The notes: generated by a model not told the origin, from the sequence alone. A stretch of 64,000 bases of DNA from Chryseobacterium gleum (GCA_945881885.1 CAMCVI010000007.1:62001-126000), one strand, 5' to 3'. Positions 52,387-64,000 are shown, counted from the stretch's first letter. Translations and numbers: made by a program.

Positions 52387-52878
52387 TTAGAAAATTAATT
52401 CCATTACGTAATCATCCATAACGTAACCATTCCCAATATCTATTACTTCCTCTTTTGAAACAACAAAACCTGCTTTTTCATAAAAGAACTTGGCTTTATT
52501 GTATTTATTTACATTTAAAAATATGCCTTTCTGATCATTGCTTTTGGCGATTCTCACTATTACATCAATCATAAATTTACCAAAACCTTTTCCTTGTGTT
52601 TCTGGTAACAAATAAATTTTATGAATTTTTAGCAACTTCGTTTTCTTACAATTGAATTCGTAAGAAACAAATCCAACAACATTATTGTCTTCAAATACTA
52701 ATTCAAAAACTTGACCCGCATCCATTTGGTTTTCTAAATTGGTAAGTGCATATAAATTAGCTAACATAAAATCTAATTGCGCTTTTGATAATATCTCACC
52801 ATAAGTAGCTGGCCAAATAGCAAAAGCTAAATCGCGAACTATCAAAAGTTGGTCTCTTTTACAAGCAATCATTTTCAT
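52387..52878 (-). CDS. GNAT family N-acetyltransferase
   Basis: 163 residues. The acetyl-CoA-binding segment is YLLPETQGKGFGKFMID, preceded by the strand VVGFVSYEFNCKKTKLLKIHKIYLL and followed by LNVNKYNKAKFFYEKAGFVV, the usual GNAT pattern. The acceptor is unknown (small molecule or protein). Start MKMIACKRDQ is plausible; Met3 is an alternative. It is convergent with rluF across the GC-rich repeat element. The terminator at 52896-52930 lies upstream of it and belongs to the porP gene, so it has its own weak or unrecognised promoter. Confidence 0.88.
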   Translation of the reverse strand: MKMIACKRDQLLIVRDLAFAIWPATYGEILSKAQLDFMLANLYALTNLENQMDAGQVFELVFEDNNVVGFVSYEFNCKKTKLLKIHKIYLLPETQGKGFGKFMIDVIVRIAKSNDQKGIFLNVNKYNKAKFFYEKAGFVVSKEEVIDIGNGYVMDDYVMELIF

Positions 52879-52895
52879 TTGGCTAAAATAAAAAC

Positions 52896-52930
52896 AAAAA
52901 GGGTCAATCTATTCCAGATTGACCCTTTTT
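52896..52930 (-). terminator. Terminator of adhesin-PorP operon
   Basis: A perfect 15-bp stem (arms 52896-52910 and 52916-52930, core GGGTCAATCT) and a 5-base loop, with a U-tract on the minus strand, 26 bases after the PorP/SprF stop. Confidence 0.9.
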
Positions 52931-52955
52931 TAAAAGATATTTTTTTAAACCCTAT

Positions 52956-53846
52956 TTAGTTAAATTTATAACTTAAAAAGAATTCATTAGAACCATTAGC
53001 GCGCCCTAAAGTTTGGCTACGAACGCTGTATTCATAAGCATAACCCAAAGCGAATTTTTTATTCACATTTATCGAAGCTAATCCTGCTAGAGTATTATCT
53101 GTTCTGTACGTTACGCCAAAATTGATGTTGTCATCATATTTAAGAGTTGTAGTAAAATCCGTTGAAAAAGGAGCTCCATTTACATAACGTAACATTATAG
53201 ATGGGATTATATCCAATGAAGGAGAAACTTCAAAAGTTCTTCCTGTTGAAAAATAATAATGTGCCTGATCAGTTGCAACTGATGCAAAACCTGCTTCATC
53301 TTTTGCTCTTTTAGTATCCAACATTTTCGGAGTAGATAACGAAACATAATAGTTTTGGCTTTTTAAATAAAAACCAACCCCAATGTTTGGATTAAATCTT
53401 GAAATTGACTGTAAACTTGGATCGGAAATATTGTAATTATACGTTTGTAATCCACTTGTGTTTACTTCATAGTTGTTACCTCCAGCTTTAATACCCATAA
53501 ATAAGTTCAAAGATTCGTTTAACTGTACTTTGTAAGAAAAGTCTACTGCAACAAAAGTTTGTTTTTCAATAAAAACCTGATCTCTAACAACAGAAAAACC
53601 AATAGCCAAATTTTTACTTACAGGCGACATGAATGAAGCTGCTTGAGTTTGTGGTGCATCTGCGACACCAGCCCATTGTTGTCTAACACTAGTTCTGAAT
53701 TGAGTTTCGCCGTCTACACTAACTGCAGCTGGATTGACTAAATTTAAATGATTACCATAAAAAGCTAGTATACTTTCTTGCTGAGCTAAAGCACTACTAC
53801 TTATTAAAAGTAGTAGTACTATGCTAATATTTTGAATTTTTTTCAT
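52956..53846 (-). CDS. PorP/SprF family type IX secretion outer membrane protein
   Basis: 296 residues. A signal peptide (about 1-21, ending SSALAQ) precedes an outer membrane barrel with the family pattern AFYGNHLNLVNPAAV near the start, VRQQWAGVADAPQTQAASF, repeated G-F-x-x-x strands (IGVGFYLKSQNYYVSLS) and a terminal strand EFFLSYKFN. Such proteins are encoded next to type B C-terminal-domain cargo and are needed for its secretion or attachment (SprF for SprB in Flavobacterium johnsoniae). It follows the giant adhesin gene by 23 bases on the same strand, clearly one operon. Confidence 0.95.
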   Translation of the reverse strand: MKKIQNISIVLLLLISSSALAQQESILAFYGNHLNLVNPAAVSVDGETQFRTSVRQQWAGVADAPQTQAASFMSPVSKNLAIGFSVVRDQVFIEKQTFVAVDFSYKVQLNESLNLFMGIKAGGNNYEVNTSGLQTYNYNISDPSLQSISRFNPNIGVGFYLKSQNYYVSLSTPKMLDTKRAKDEAGFASVATDQAHYYFSTGRTFEVSPSLDIIPSIMLRYVNGAPFSTDFTTTLKYDDNINFGVTYRTDNTLAGLASINVNKKFALGYAYEYSVRSQTLGRANGSNEFFLSYKFN

Positions 53847-53869
53847 TGTATATTAATTTTACTTTTAAA

Positions 53870-56800
53870 TTATTTGGTAATAAATATCCATCCTTGGTGC
53901 TCAATAGAACCATTACCATCTAAATCAATTTGATAGTAGTAAGAAGATGATATTAAGTTGTTATTTTCTCCTTTGGTGTAAGAACCATTCCAATCATTTT
54001 GGTAATTATTTTTACTAAAGATAAGATCTCCCCAACGATTGTATACTTTAACTGAATTATTTGGATAATTTTGAATGTTATTGATAAACCATGTGTCATT
54101 TATTCCATCTCCATTAGGAGTAATGGCCTCTGACACATTAACTTCAATAGTATCACAAACATCACCTACACCGTCATTATCAACATCTTGTTGACTTGGA
54201 TTGTAAATAAAAGGACAATTATCATAGCCATCTAAAACAAAATCATTATCATCATCATTATCACAAGCATTACCAATTCCATCATTATCATTATCGGCTT
54301 GATTTGCATTTGCTTGAAGAGGACAATTATCATTAACATCTAAAATTCCATCATTATCATCATCTGTATCACAATTATCTGGCGCTCCATCTAAATCGTT
54401 ATCACTTGTTGTTGTGAAATCGAAAGACACAGTTACAATTGCAGTTACTGAAGTGGCATTTCCACTAGCATCAGTTGCTGTTAATGTTACAGTATTTGGA
54501 CCAATATTCGCACATGTGAATGTTGATGGAGTGACTACTAATGTAGTTATTCCACAATTATCAGTTGAGCCATTATTAACTTGAGCAGCAGTAATTGATG
54601 CTGTACCCGAAGCATTTAACAAGACCGATACCGGCGTTGTTATTACAATTGGTGCAACATTATCTGTTAAAGTTATTGAAGCTGTTGAAAAGCATCCTGT
54701 GCTTCCATTTGTTGAAATCGCTTGGTAAGTCAATGGTGTAGCAGAAGGAGGTAGTGCATATACCGTTGAAGCTGATGTTCCTGCAACATAAGGAACAGTA
54801 CCTGCTGCATTAGTAAATAAATTAGTAGCAGGTGACCAAGTTATTACACCTTGCGATTTCACAATTTTAACATCATCAATTAACCAACCATAAAAGTTAG
54901 CACTACTATCTGTGGTATAACGGAATCTAATTCTAAATTGAGAACTTGCTAAAGCAGCTGCTGGAATATTTAACGTTTCCGTTTTCCATAAACTAGTGGC
55001 TGGACCAACTCCAGGAGTTGATGTAGTACCTGTAAATACAGTATTCCAATCTGAGTAGCTATTTTTTGTAAATCTAACATTTGTATCAAATACAGTTGTC
55101 AAAGCACCTCCTACATAATCTGCAGGTGTAAATGTAGTCCATGTAGTTCCTCCGTTAGTCGAATATTCAACAAAACCATAATCATATCCAGCTTCCATAG
55201 CAGCTATATGTGAAAATGTAACGGAAGCATTCGCTGCACCAATTAAGTTTATATTTTGATTTAATTCATAAGTAGCAGTTGCACTAACTGATGTGGTATT
55301 AAACAATATAGAACCTGTTCCTTGAGCATAATAAGTAGTATTTAATGCACTAGTTGCATTAGTACTTACTGTAAAATTAGAAGGCGCAGTGTCCATAGGT
55401 TGTGCAAATGCATTTTGTATAAAATTACCCCCAGTAGCTGTCATTGGAAAAATAACCCCAACACAGGCAGAAGAATTTACAGGTGTAATAGTAACAGCAG
55501 ATGGTAAAGGATTTACTGTAACCGAGAAAGTAGCAACATTAGCACATAAACTTCCACTAGTTTGAGTGGCTGTTAATGTGTATACAGTTGAAACAGTTGG
55601 ATTAAATATCCAACCTGTAGTTACATTACCCGTTACACCAGTTGCTGGTGACCAAACATAAGTATTGAAATTTGTAGTTGGAGATGTTACTGTTACAGGC
55701 GTTGTACTATTTGTGTTACAAATTGTAGCGGTTGCAGCACTTATTGTTAAAACAGGTGGAGCGGTAACTGTAGCAGTTACTGCGCTTCTTAATGATTGAC
55801 AAGCAGCTTGACCTGAAAACACAACATTTGGTCTAGTATTTGTTGCCGTTGGTGTTGGTGAACTTGTATAATAAGCAGCATTATTAGAACTAGAAAACGA
55901 ATGTAATACTGTATTAGTAGAAGTTGTCGTTACAAAAGTAGTTGCGTTTGAATTTCCGTATTGTCCGTCTTCACGGATATCAATAATAATATTAGAAGAA
56001 CCATCCCAGTTGTATGGAGTAGCTAAAGTAATTGTATTACCACCTACAGTTGGTGTGTAGTTAGATGGTCCAAATGCAACTGCTAAACCAGTTGTTTGGT
56101 AAGCTGTTAAAGTTGAATTTGTTGTAGCACCCATTCTTATAGCAAAATTATTTATAATAGCTGGACTAGGTAAAGCTGCAATATTAAATTGTAAAGAAGT
56201 AATATTTCCAGCGCTTAAACCTAATGCTTGTAATTCTGCAGCAGTGAAAACAATTTGTTTCCAACCTTGATACCAATAATTACAAAACACACTGTTTTGA
56301 GATGTAGCACCGGTTAAAGCAGTTCCTGTTCCAGCAGTTATTGTCCCTGAAGTTACCGTTTCTGATGCAGCATAATATGTAGTTGAAGCAGAAATTATTG
56401 GTGTAGTAAATGAATTCCCTGAAGCTAAAGCAGCTCCACCTGTAGCAGCATTAAACCATTTAATAGTTGCTCCAGTACTTGGAGTAGCTCCAAGAACAAC
56501 GGTACCAACTCCACAACGTGTAGCAGGTGTAGTCGCTGTTATACTGTTAGCAAAAGTAATTTGAACTGCTGTTGAAGTAGCCGTAGTAGGACCAGTAACA
56601 CAAGTTACCTCACATCTATAAAATGTAGCCTGGGTTGGAGTAATAGACAAGGTTGCATTAGTTGCACCAGTAATATTTGTATAAGTTGTTCCATCTGTTG
56701 ACGACTTCCACTGATAGGTAATTCCAGAACTTGAAGGTGGATTTTGTAAACTTAAATTCACACTATTTCCTGAACATACAGTTAAAGTGGATGCTAAAGT

Positions 56801-59800
56801 ATTACCAGGAGTAGGTGTTCCAACACATGCATTTGAATTGGCATAACTTAAAAATCCTGTGTAATTAGCACTTGTAATTGGAGTGTTAGACTGTGTAGTC
56901 GCACCAGCTACTGCTGTAGCTACTGAACCAAATGCATTTGAGTATTGTCCTGTAGCCGTAGCTGCTTGAACTGGGATGCTTGTTGCTAAAATTCCTGCAT
57001 CACCTAAAAGTACATTTAAATCAGTAACAGTTCCTGAAATGATTGGTGCATGCCATCTTCTTGTAGTTGACATACCATTAATAGCTGCATTTTGAGTTCC
57101 TGTGTTGGTATCAAAAGCTTCCGCTCTCATTACCGAAACTGCTGTAGTTAAAGGCGCCAATGAAATTGGAGCATAAGCAGACTTTCCTACAGGGAATAAA
57201 ATATATGATGTGTTTGTATTACCAGAAGCAATTGTTCTTGCAAATGGTCCTTTTACCATATTTGTTGCACTAGGTGTTCCAGAAAGCGTTCCAGCCGCTG
57301 TTGCTGTACCTAATGTAAGTAAATTAGTATTTGTAGTATTAATTAAACCAGAAGTCATGGTTAAGGTACCACTTATAGATAACGGAACACTTAAAGTAAC
57401 TCCAGTTGCATTACTGTTATTTACAGTTAATGAAGTTAAATTAGCAGTTGTTGTTGTCGCTGAATTTCTAAAAACTCCAGGACCAGAAATCGTTTGTGGG
57501 TTTGTATTTACAGATACCGTACCATCAAGGTAATTTGCTAATCCCAATATGCTGGTTGAAGTTAAGATACCTTTGTTTATAATATTACCTGAAACATAAA
57601 ACGTACCAAATAATATTTCTGAACTAGGTTCTATTGTTACATTTCCATTAATTCCAAAAGTATATGTTGTGGTAACATTTCTATTGGTACCTCCTAATGT
57701 ATTTACTTCTAAATTTCCAAAAGATATTCTTCTAGAACTTACCCATGTATTTAACCTAAAACCATTTGTAGCGTTACCTCCTGCATCTGTTGAAACTCCA
57801 TTACCTAATTTAAGTGTGTGTGCGCTAGAAACATTAACATTCGCTGTACTATTTGTATAGGCCAATGTATTTGAAGCAGTCGAGTTTGCATGTGGGTCAG
57901 GAATAGTTAAGACACCACCCGTCCAGTTTACAAATTCTGAATTTAATTGAACAATAGCAGTACCTGAAGCAACAGAATTTGTTGCATTTCCAGCAGCATT
58001 TCCATCAACTATAATTAGTCCACCACTTTGATTATAAATTGAACCCGCATTATGTAGCATGTTTCCATTTACAGTTAATGTTCCACCTGATACTGTTAAG
58101 GTACCATTATTAAGCAATGTACTATTATTGTTAGTACAACCAACGGTAACATCGCCAGAAGCAACAACTAATGCTCCAGTACCTGCAATTGAAAGAGATT
58201 TTGAATTATTAGCTGCAGAATTTACAGTAACTGTATGACCAGGTAAAATATTCACAATTGTATTACATGTAGGCACTGAATTGGTATCCCAAGTTGAGGC
58301 TACATTCCAGTTACCTGATCCATTAGAGTTAACCACTACTTGAACATCTGCGGCTACTGCCCCTATGTAATGTGGACCTGTTAAATTTGCAATAGTTAGT
58401 CCAGTTCTAGCAACCTGAAAATTCGGAGTAGTACCTGTACCAGCCACGTGAGTTCCTGCAGCACCGTTTGCTTGAACTAATCTTAAATTCGCAACAGTAT
58501 TTGTGTCTAAAGCACCGGCGCCAGTTAGTCTAACTCCTAAGGTTCCAGTTGCAGTTATTCCATCACCAGCAGTAAATGACCAAGAACTATTCGTTCTTGT
58601 ATCAACAGAGGCTGTTCCGTCAAGGAATGAAGGAGTTATTGTAAAAATACCTCCAGCGTTTGCATGTGATGCTGTAATTGTACCTCCAGCAGATAAAGCT
58701 GTAGCTGTACTAAAATAAACACTTGCGCTTCTATTATTTGAAGCAGATGCAACAGGGAAATATCCTACTGCTGTTCCTGCTGATGTTGGCAGAGCAGCTA
58801 CACCAAACCATCTTTTGAAGCCTCCTGTAGTAACACGTATGTTACCAGCAGTCCAAGATAAGGTACCAGCATTAGTTGCTGATGTACCTAATGTAAGTTC
58901 GTTTGTTGTAATATTAATATCACCACTTGTCATGGTTAAAGTAGTAGGTAATGTTCTTGAAAACGGAAGTGTAACTACATTTCCAGCGCCTAAAGCTACT
59001 GTTAAATTAGTTGGACCGTTTAAAACTGGAAACTCTATCGCTCTAGCTGTAACTAAACCAGGGAAGTCATACGTTAAAGTAGAACTTACCGCATTGTATG
59101 CAAATCCAGTAATTGTTCCCGCTAATGTTATTGGATTAACCGCACCAGTTGAAATTCTTAATCCACCAGATGTACCGTTTCCAATTGGAAAAAATGCAGG
59201 AAAAGATCCCGTACCAGTAACAGTAACTCCCAATGGATTTGAAAATCTCCAAGTTGCTGTGTTAGCTACTAAAGCATCTAAAGTTAAATTTTGAGCAGTT
59301 GTCGTATTGGCAAAGTTAAATACACCATTTCCGGTTGGCGTCATTACACCTCCTGTTTTAATAAAATTTCCAGAAATAGTATAGTTTGCTGTACTTGAAG
59401 CCAAGTTAAAAGTTCCGCCAGTTATATTAATGTTATTAATAACATGGGTACTAGTTCCTGAATTTATAAAAGATCCCGTACCCGTAGAAACTAAATTTAA
59501 ATTATTTCTCACTGCCCAAGTACCACTAATAGCATTAGTTACTGTTGCAGTTTGTAAAGGACAATTCCAATTAAAATTCCAAAAACTTTGAGCGTAAGAT
59601 GGATGACCAGTATTAGTAGTATACCCAATAATATTACAATTCGATCCGTCAGCCCATGTAGCTGTTGGTAAAGTCCCACTTACAGTAGTATATTTATGTT
59701 CGTAATTTCCATTTACGATAAGAGTAGTAGCTGAAGTTCCTGACCAAGCAGAAGTAGAAACAGTACCACCAGCAGCTAAAGTTCCTGAAGCACTTACAGT

Positions 59801-60913
59801 AGTAGTAGTTCCTGTTAGGTTTAAAACATTTACAGGTGTAGTATTATTGATTTCCAATCTACCAGCTATCGTATTTATAGCACCTGAAGAAAACGCAACA
59901 GTTAAAGCACCTGTTGCACCATTTGACATAAGAGTACTTCCACTTGGTATATTTAATGATGCAAGTGTTAAAGTTGTGGCCGTAGAAGTAGCGGCCTGAA
60001 AATTTGCAGTAGTGTTATTAGAAAAAGTAACTATACCACCCACTGAACCTGTTGCCGGTATGGTAACTGTAGAAGTACCACCTTGACTAAAGTTTAATAT
60101 ATCAGAAATATCACTTGTATTTCTTGCTGGTGTCCAATTAGACGGGGTTTCCCATGCCGCAGAGCCACTTGTAGCTATCCATGTATATGACAATGGTACA
60201 GATGATGTCAGAGAAATATCATCAATAGCAGCTGGGGGATTAACTATGTCAGAAAAGTCAGATTTCCAACTAAAAATCAATCTATATGATCCTGGAGAAG
60301 CTGAAAAGGTTATTGTTTCTGTATTCCAATTAGTACTACTTAATTTATACATTCCACTTGTAGCACCAGGACCACTTAACTGAATTGCTCCAGTCACAGC
60401 CGATGTGGCAAGTGGCGTTAAAGTAGTGGGAGCTATAAAAACTTTCATATTATCCCAATCTGAAGTTGTAGTACCTTCTCCACCAACTTTCCATTTAAAT
60501 GAAAGAACTACTTTAGTTTCTCCTGCAGGAATTGTAACATCTCTATATACATGATTAAATACACTTGTTTGTGAATAGGTCCATGATGTCCCACCATTTG
60601 CTGAAACATAAGCACAATTGGAACCACTAGCGGAAACAGGAACGTTTCCTATACTCCATGCATCAGTAGTAGGATTAATCGTAGTCCAACCATTTGCAGC
60701 AAAAGTGCTTCCATTTTCAAATCCTCCTGCACCTGTAGGAGATATTAGTGTAGTTTGCCCTTGTACAAAAACAAACGAAAACATGGCCACCAATAACGTT
60801 ACAAAAGAAAGCCAGTTTCGTTTTGTAGCCTTATACGATGTGACTTCTTGTTTTTTAGAAGTGGTTGCTCCTTCATAAGTACATGCAGCAACCGAAACAT
60901 AATTGTTTATCAT
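53870..60913 (-). CDS. Giant surface protein with type B T9SS C-terminal domain
   Basis: 2347 residues from ATG 60913. The N-terminus is unusually long: about 33 polar residues before a hydrophobic signal (34-51, [16 protein letters not shown]). The bulk is Thr/Ser/Asn/Gly-rich beta-repeat sequence with at least two similar modules opening LTMTSG, Ig-like parts ([10 protein letters not shown], and KWFNAATGG) and a MAM-like part ([12 protein letters not shown]). Then come an HYR-like domain (about 2085-2165), calcium-type TSP3 repeats rich in DNDxDG (about 2169-2256), and the gliding-motility-associated type B C-terminal domain (about 2259-2347, [12 protein letters not shown]). It is probably a type IX-secreted adhesin with PorP/SprF as partner. 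A GTG 33 bases further upstream lies in the -7 box. Confidence 0.92.
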   Translation of the reverse strand: MINNYVSVAACTYEGATTSKKQEVTSYKATKRNWLSFVTLLVAMFSFVFVQGQTTLISPTGAGGFENGSTFAANGWTTINPTTDAWSIGNVPVSASGSNCAYVSANGGTSWTYSQTSVFNHVYRDVTIPAGETKVVLSFKWKVGGEGTTTSDWDNMKVFIAPTTLTPLATSAVTGAIQLSGPGATSGMYKLSSTNWNTETITFSASPGSYRLIFSWKSDFSDIVNPPAAIDDISLTSSVPLSYTWIATSGSAAWETPSNWTPARNTSDISDILNFSQGGTSTVTIPATGSVGGIVTFSNNTTANFQAATSTATTLTLASLNIPSGSTLMSNGATGALTVAFSSGAINTIAGRLEINNTTPVNVLNLTGTTTTVSASGTLAAGGTVSTSAWSGTSATTLIVNGNYEHKYTTVSGTLPTATWADGSNCNIIGYTTNTGHPSYAQSFWNFNWNCPLQTATVTNAISGTWAVRNNLNLVSTGTGSFINSGTSTHVINNINITGGTFNLASSTANYTISGNFIKTGGVMTPTGNGVFNFANTTTAQNLTLDALVANTATWRFSNPLGVTVTGTGSFPAFFPIGNGTSGGLRISTGAVNPITLAGTITGFAYNAVSSTLTYDFPGLVTARAIEFPVLNGPTNLTVALGAGNVVTLPFSRTLPTTLTMTSGDINITTNELTLGTSATNAGTLSWTAGNIRVTTGGFKRWFGVAALPTSAGTAVGYFPVASASNNRSASVYFSTATALSAGGTITASHANAGGIFTITPSFLDGTASVDTRTNSSWSFTAGDGITATGTLGVRLTGAGALDTNTVANLRLVQANGAAGTHVAGTGTTPNFQVARTGLTIANLTGPHYIGAVAADVQVVVNSNGSGNWNVASTWDTNSVPTCNTIVNILPGHTVTVNSAANNSKSLSIAGTGALVVASGDVTVGCTNNNSTLLNNGTLTVSGGTLTVNGNMLHNAGSIYNQSGGLIIVDGNAAGNATNSVASGTAIVQLNSEFVNWTGGVLTIPDPHANSTASNTLAYTNSTANVNVSSAHTLKLGNGVSTDAGGNATNGFRLNTWVSSRRISFGNLEVNTLGGTNRNVTTTYTFGINGNVTIEPSSEILFGTFYVSGNIINKGILTSTSILGLANYLDGTVSVNTNPQTISGPGVFRNSATTTTANLTSLTVNNSNATGVTLSVPLSISGTLTMTSGLINTTNTNLLTLGTATAAGTLSGTPSATNMVKGPFARTIASGNTNTSYILFPVGKSAYAPISLAPLTTAVSVMRAEAFDTNTGTQNAAINGMSTTRRWHAPIISGTVTDLNVLLGDAGILATSIPVQAATATGQYSNAFGSVATAVAGATTQSNTPITSANYTGFLSYANSNACVGTPTPGNTLASTLTVCSGNSVNLSLQNPPSSSGITYQWKSSTDGTTYTNITGATNATLSITPTQATFYRCEVTCVTGPTTATSTAVQITFANSITATTPATRCGVGTVVLGATPSTGATIKWFNAATGGAALASGNSFTTPIISASTTYYAASETVTSGTITAGTGTALTGATSQNSVFCNYWYQGWKQIVFTAAELQALGLSAGNITSLQFNIAALPSPAIINNFAIRMGATTNSTLTAYQTTGLAVAFGPSNYTPTVGGNTITLATPYNWDGSSNIIIDIREDGQYGNSNATTFVTTTSTNTVLHSFSSSNNAAYYTSSPTPTATNTRPNVVFSGQAACQSLRSAVTATVTAPPVLTISAATATICNTNSTTPVTVTSPTTNFNTYVWSPATGVTGNVTTGWIFNPTVSTVYTLTATQTSGSLCANVATFSVTVNPLPSAVTITPVNSSACVGVIFPMTATGGNFIQNAFAQPMDTAPSNFTVSTNATSALNTTYYAQGTGSILFNTTSVSATATYELNQNINLIGAANASVTFSHIAAMEAGYDYGFVEYSTNGGTTWTTFTPADYVGGALTTVFDTNVRFTKNSYSDWNTVFTGTTSTPGVGPATSLWKTETLNIPAAALASSQFRIRFRYTTDSSANFYGWLIDDVKIVKSQGVITWSPATNLFTNAAGTVPYVAGTSASTVYALPPSATPLTYQAISTNGSTGCFSTASITLTDNVAPIVITTPVSVLLNASGTASITAAQVNNGSTDNCGITTLVVTPSTFTCANIGPNTVTLTATDASGNATSVTAIVTVSFDFTTTSDNDLDGAPDNCDTDDDNDGILDVNDNCPLQANANQADNDNDGIGNACDNDDDNDFVLDGYDNCPFIYNPSQQDVDNDGVGDVCDTIEVNVSEAITPNGDGINDTWFINNIQNYPNNSVKVYNRWGDLIFSKNNYQNDWNGSYTKGENNNLISSSYYYQIDLDGNGSIEHQGWIFITK

Positions 60914-60945
60914 AATAAGTAATTTAGTTTTATAAGTGTAATTCA

Positions 60946-60953
60946 CAAATATA
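60946..60953 (-). promoter_or_regulatory. -7 box for adhesin-PorP operon
   Basis: On the minus strand this reads TATATTTG, a perfect TAnnTTTG, 32 bases before ATG 60913. Confidence 0.5.
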
Positions 60954-61048
60954 TTTAAAAAAAATAAAAAATAACATTAATTTAACTATTATTTAAAAAA
61001 AATATTTTTTGTTAGGAAAAGATAGTATTTACAAACAAATAGTAACAT

Positions 61049-61076
61049 AAAACGCTTCAAAAAATTGAAGCGTTTT
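61049..61076 (-). terminator. Terminator after DUF3467 gene
   Basis: A perfect 12-bp stem (arms 61049-61060 and 61065-61076, core ACGCTTCAA) with a 4-base loop, 6 bases after the DUF3467 stop. Confidence 0.85.
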
Positions 61077-61082
61077 TTATGA

Positions 61083-61391
61083 TTATGCTTGGCCTGTTGG
61101 ACCAAAATTTAAGGGTATGGGCGGATGTTCTTCCTCTTTTATTTGTCCGTGTGCGTTTTCAAAACGATGAATGTTTTCGTTTAATGCTTTCAACAAACGT
61201 TTGGCATGTTGCGGCGTTAATATAATTCTAGATTTTACTTTCGCTTTAGGCACACCTGGCATTAATGATATAAAATCCAATACAAACTCTGTATTAGAAT
61301 GGTTGATTATCGCCAAATTGGAATAGGTTCCTTCTGCTATTTTTTCGTCTAGTTCTATATTGATTTGACCTTCTGGGTTGTTGTTTTCCAT
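61083..61391 (-). CDS. DUF3467 protein
   Basis: 102 residues. The family core runs INIELDEKIAEGTYSNLAIINHSNTEFVLDFI, then KAKVKSRIILTPQHAKRLLKALNENI, and a Pro-rich end. These small cytoplasmic proteins are widespread in Bacteroidota and have no known function. The gene follows rpoC, an arrangement I have seen conserved in flavobacteria, but an rpoC terminator and a 160-base gap separate them here. The leader is a striking 7-base repeat array that abuts the ATG. Confidence 0.9.
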   Translation of the reverse strand: MENNNPEGQINIELDEKIAEGTYSNLAIINHSNTEFVLDFISLMPGVPKAKVKSRIILTPQHAKRLLKALNENIHRFENAHGQIKEEEHPPIPLNFGPTGQA

Positions 61392-61447
61392 TTTTATTGG
61401 GTATTAGGAGTTGGGTGTTGGGTATAAGCCAATGGATAATTGATAAT
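61392..61447. repeat. 7-base-period repeat abutting the DUF3467 start codon
   Basis: Eight heptamers in constant phase begin at the first base after the start codon complement: TTTTATT, GGGTATT, AGGAGTT, GGGTGTT, GGGTATA, AGCCAAT, GGATAAT and TGATAAT (plus strand). They form the whole leader near the start; weaker units may continue to about 61475. Confidence 0.75.
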
Positions 61448-61502
61448 TTATCACTTTAGCCATTTGACTGATGCAAGTATACAAAACCTTTTGATGAAAA
61501 AA

Positions 61503-61531
61503 AAGCCTAACAGAAAAAATCTGTTAGGCCT
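61503..61531 (-). terminator. Terminator after rpoC
   Basis: A 9-bp stem (61505-61513 with 61521-61529, core GCCTAACAG/CTGTTAGGC), 7-base loop and an 8-U tract on the minus strand, 24 bases after the rpoC stop. Confidence 0.85.
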
Positions 61532-61554
61532 TTTTAGTATATTAAGAATAAGAA

Positions 61555-64000
61555 TTAGTAATTAAATTCTTCTTTTCCAGCCATTAATTCGCTATATTCT
61601 TCTTTAGAACCTACAATAATATTATCGTAATCTCTCATACCTGTACCAGCAGGAATTCTGTGACCTACGATTACATTTTCTTTCAATCCTTCTAATGTAT
61701 CAATTTTACCAGCCACTGCTGCTTCATTTAATACTTTAGTAGTTTCCTGGAACGATGCCGCAGAAATGAATGATTTCGTTTGTAACGATGCTCTTGTAAT
61801 ACCTTGTAAAACAGGTGTTGCAGTAGCTGTAATTACATCTCTAGCGGTGACTAAGTTTTTATCTTCACGTTTTAATAATGAATTTTCATCTCTTAGATCT
61901 CTTGGAGAAATAATTTGTCCTGGTTTTAAGCTTGAAGAATCACCGGCTTCTTCTACAACTTTCATTCCGTATAACTTGTCGTTTTCTAGAATGAAGTCTG
62001 AAGTATGTGCCAATTGATCTTCTAAGAATAACGTATCTCCTGGATCTTGGATTCTTACTTTTCTCATCATTTGACGAATCACTACTTCGAAGTGCTTGTC
62101 ATTGATTTTTACTCCTTGTAAACGGTAAACCTCTTGAATTTCATTTACCAAGTACTGTTGTACGGCAGATGGTCCTTGAATTCTTAAGATGTCTTCTGGA
62201 GTAATTGCTCCGTCTGATAGTGGTGTTCCGGCTCTTACGAAGTCATTTTCTTGAACTAAGATTTGAGCTGAAAGTTTTACTAAATATTTCTTTACATCTC
62301 CAAATTTAGATTCAATTGACAACTCACGGTTACCTCTTTTTACTTTTCCGAAAGTAACTACACCATCAATTTCAGTAACAACTGCAGGATTTGAAGGATT
62401 ACGAGCTTCTAACAACTCGGTAATTCTTGGTAAACCTCCTGTAATATCACTTGCTTTAGAAGAGCGACGTGGAATTTTCACAAGAATTTTTCCTGCTTTA
62501 ATTTTCTCGCCATTATCAACCATAAGGTGAGCACCTACTGGTAAATTGTATGATCTAATTAATTCTCCGTCTTTACCATAAATATGTAAGGTTGGAATTA
62601 ATTTTTTGTTACGACCTTCAGAAATTACTTTTTCTTGGAAACCTGTTTGCTCATCAATTTCAACCATGAATGATTGTCCTTGTTCTAAATCTTCATAAGC
62701 AATTTTACCTGTAAATTCAGATACAATTACTCCATTATAAGGGTCCCATTTACAAATAGCAGCTCCTTTTTCCACTTTGTCTCCATCTTTTACAAAAATG
62801 GTAGAACCGTAAGGAATATTGTGCGTACTTAATAAAATACCTGTATTATTATCTAGTAATTTTAATTCGGTAGAACGAGAAATCACGATATCGATAGGTT
62901 TCCCATCTGCATCTTCTCCTTTTACTGTTTTTAAATCTTCAATTTCAAGTTTTCCTGTAAAACGAGCTGAAATTCCAGCTTCTTCAGAAATACCTCCAGC
63001 TACCCCTCCAACGTGGAAGGTACGAAGTGTTAACTGTGTTCCTGGCTCTCCAATTGACTGCGCAGCGATTACTCCGACAGCTTCTCCTCTTTGTGCCATT
63101 TTACCAGTTGCTAAATTACGACCGTAACATTTTGTACAGATTCCTTTTTTAGCTTCACAAGTTAATGCAGAACGTACTTCTACTTTTTCAATTGGTGAAG
63201 CTTCAATAGCTTTAACAATTGCTTCTGTAATGTGTTCGCCAGCTTGAATTAAAACTTCAGAATTAAATGGATTTACAACGTCTTGTAAGGCAACACGTCC
63301 TAAAATTCTTTCTCCTAATGTTTCAACAATTTCTTCGTTTTTCTTTAATGCAGAAACTTCTACACCTCTTAATGTACCACAATCAACAGAATTAATAATA
63401 ACATCTTGAGATACATCATGTAATCTACGAGTTAAATATCCTGCATCGGCAGTTTTAAGTGCTGTATCCGCTAATCCTTTACGTGCACCGTGAGTAGAAA
63501 TGAAGTATTCTAAAATTGATAATCCTTCCTTAAAGTTAGAAAGAATTGGGTTTTCAATAATTTCACCACCACCTGCGGTTGATTTTTTTGGCTTAGCCAT
63601 TAATCCACGCATACCAGTTAACTGACGAATTTGTTCTTTAGAACCCCTTGCACCAGAGTCAAGCATCATATATACCGAGTTGAAACCTTGTTGGTCTTCA
63701 CGGATATTTTTCATTGCTAATTCTGTTAATTGTGCATTGGCAGACGTCCAAATATCAATTACCTGATTGTAACGCTCATTATTTGTAATAAGTCCCATGT
63801 TATAATTCATAGAAATACCTTCTACTTGTAAACGCGCATCAGCAATTAATTGTGTTTTTTGTTCTGGAATACGAATATCACCTAAACTGAATGACAAACC
63901 ACCTTTGAAAGCGAATTTGTAACCCATGTCTTTCATATCATCTAAGAAAGCAGCAGTTTTAGGCACACTAGTAACTGATAAAATTTTACCAATAATATCT
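61555..64000 (-). CDS. rpoC: RNA polymerase subunit beta' (3' part)
   Basis: The frame is open to the right edge of the window (codons for [13 protein letters not shown] precede the first Met-like GTG at 63966), so only about the last 815 residues are present. Visible are the trigger-loop region [16 protein letters not shown], the second zinc-binding cluster ([19 protein letters not shown]), DYDNII and the conserved C-terminal [24 protein letters not shown]. It forms part of the catalytic core of transcription. rpoB is presumably just outside the window. A terminator follows the stop. Confidence 0.97.
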   Translation of the reverse strand, partial: DIIGKILSVTSVPKTAAFLDDMKDMGYKFAFKGGLSFSLGDIRIPEQKTQLIADARLQVEGISMNYNMGLITNNERYNQVIDIWTSANAQLTELAMKNIREDQQGFNSVYMMLDSGARGSKEQIRQLTGMRGLMAKPKKSTAGGGEIIENPILSNFKEGLSILEYFISTHGARKGLADTALKTADAGYLTRRLHDVSQDVIINSVDCGTLRGVEVSALKKNEEIVETLGERILGRVALQDVVNPFNSEVLIQAGEHITEAIVKAIEASPIEKVEVRSALTCEAKKGICTKCYGRNLATGKMAQRGEAVGVIAAQSIGEPGTQLTLRTFHVGGVAGGISEEAGISARFTGKLEIEDLKTVKGEDADGKPIDIVISRSTELKLLDNNTGILLSTHNIPYGSTIFVKDGDKVEKGAAICKWDPYNGVIVSEFTGKIAYEDLEQGQSFMVEIDEQTGFQEKVISEGRNKKLIPTLHIYGKDGELIRSYNLPVGAHLMVDNGEKIKAGKILVKIPRRSSKASDITGGLPRITELLEARNPSNPAVVTEIDGVVTFGKVKRGNRELSIESKFGDVKKYLVKLSAQILVQENDFVRAGTPLSDGAITPEDILRIQGPSAVQQYLVNEIQEVYRLQGVKINDKHFEVVIRQMMRKVRIQDPGDTLFLEDQLAHTSDFILENDKLYGMKVVEEAGDSSSLKPGQIISPRDLRDENSLLKREDKNLVTARDVITATATPVLQGITRASLQTKSFISAASFQETTKVLNEAAVAGKIDTLEGLKENVIVGHRIPAGTGMRDYDNIIVGSKEEYSELMAGKEEFNY

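Noticed and set aside
52201..52398. 65-codon plus-strand frame running from the end of rluF through the GC-rich repeat
   Set aside because: It overlaps the 3' end of rluF in another frame and its second half is just translation of the structured repeat element.
57210..59294. Several plus-strand frames (57210, 57669, 58503, 58815) opposite the adhesin gene
   Set aside because: These are antisense shadows of the Thr/Val-rich repeats; they lack starts, signals or domains.

Overview
The window looks like chromosome from a low-GC member of the Flavobacteriaceae, probably Flavobacterium or a close relative. The basis is: AT-rich DNA; promoters of the Bacteroidota type (-7 box TAnnTTTG, twice with a TTG/TTTG 19 bases upstream) and little Shine-Dalgarno signal; type IX secretion parts (PorV/PorQ-like, PorP/SprF, a giant type B C-terminal-domain protein); and gene neighbours usual for that family (mutL-rhomboid-rhomboid-endonuclease, nif3-zinc ribbon, rpoC-DUF3467). 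It is mostly ordinary core genome. I see no tRNA, rRNA, prophage, insertion sequence or CRISPR array.

Layout. 1-2160: end of a PorV/PorQ-like barrel gene, an Lnb/DUF4105 membrane protein and a small membrane protein, closed by a perfect 24-bp-stem terminator. 2168-9059 (minus): aconitase, a MoxR ATPase and two parvulin-type periplasmic chaperones. 9221-11864 (minus): folD, ffh and a tiny Lys/Cys-rich exported protein. 12013-16765 (minus): a surface O-acetylation operon (two SGNH proteins, one with an inserted LysM domain, an MBOAT acyltransferase and a 58-residue membrane protein), preceded by argS. 18786-23314: TonB-dependent receptor converging on fabH, then an ABC ATPase. 23491-32214 (plus): htpG and a run of single genes (SGNH-like, DUF2721, DMT transporter, AlkB, DUF2805, M61 peptidase, DUF4369 lipoprotein, pentapeptide repeats). 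32207-38117 (minus): mutL-rhomboid-rhomboid-EEP operon, and a TPR protein with ribH. 38253-48247 (plus): recF, a rhodanese-thioredoxin lipoprotein, murB, glycosyltransferase with overlapping ECF sigma factor, TonB, lipA, gap, hybrid histidine kinase. 48235-52878: lpxK, nif3, degenerate zinc-ribbon protein, rluF, GNAT. 52956-64000 (minus): PorP/SprF with its partner giant adhesin, DUF3467, and the C-terminal part of rpoC.

No stretch over 300 bases lacks a gene once the 58-residue gene at 12013-12189 is counted. The intergenic gaps hold the most unexpected signal. At least eight contain degenerate tandem repeats with a strict 7-base period, and four more have an 8-base period. Several arrays sit exactly against a stop or start codon, and one fills a whole gap with ten units. 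A separate structured, GC-rich element at 52299-52373 resembles a dispersed flavobacterial repeat or small structured RNA. Other points are a MutL that has lost its canonical endonuclease motifs, a zinc-ribbon protein without its four cysteines, a LysM domain inside an SGNH fold, and a sigma-54-like site before tonB. Several start codons were moved because the longer reading frames begin inside -7 boxes.
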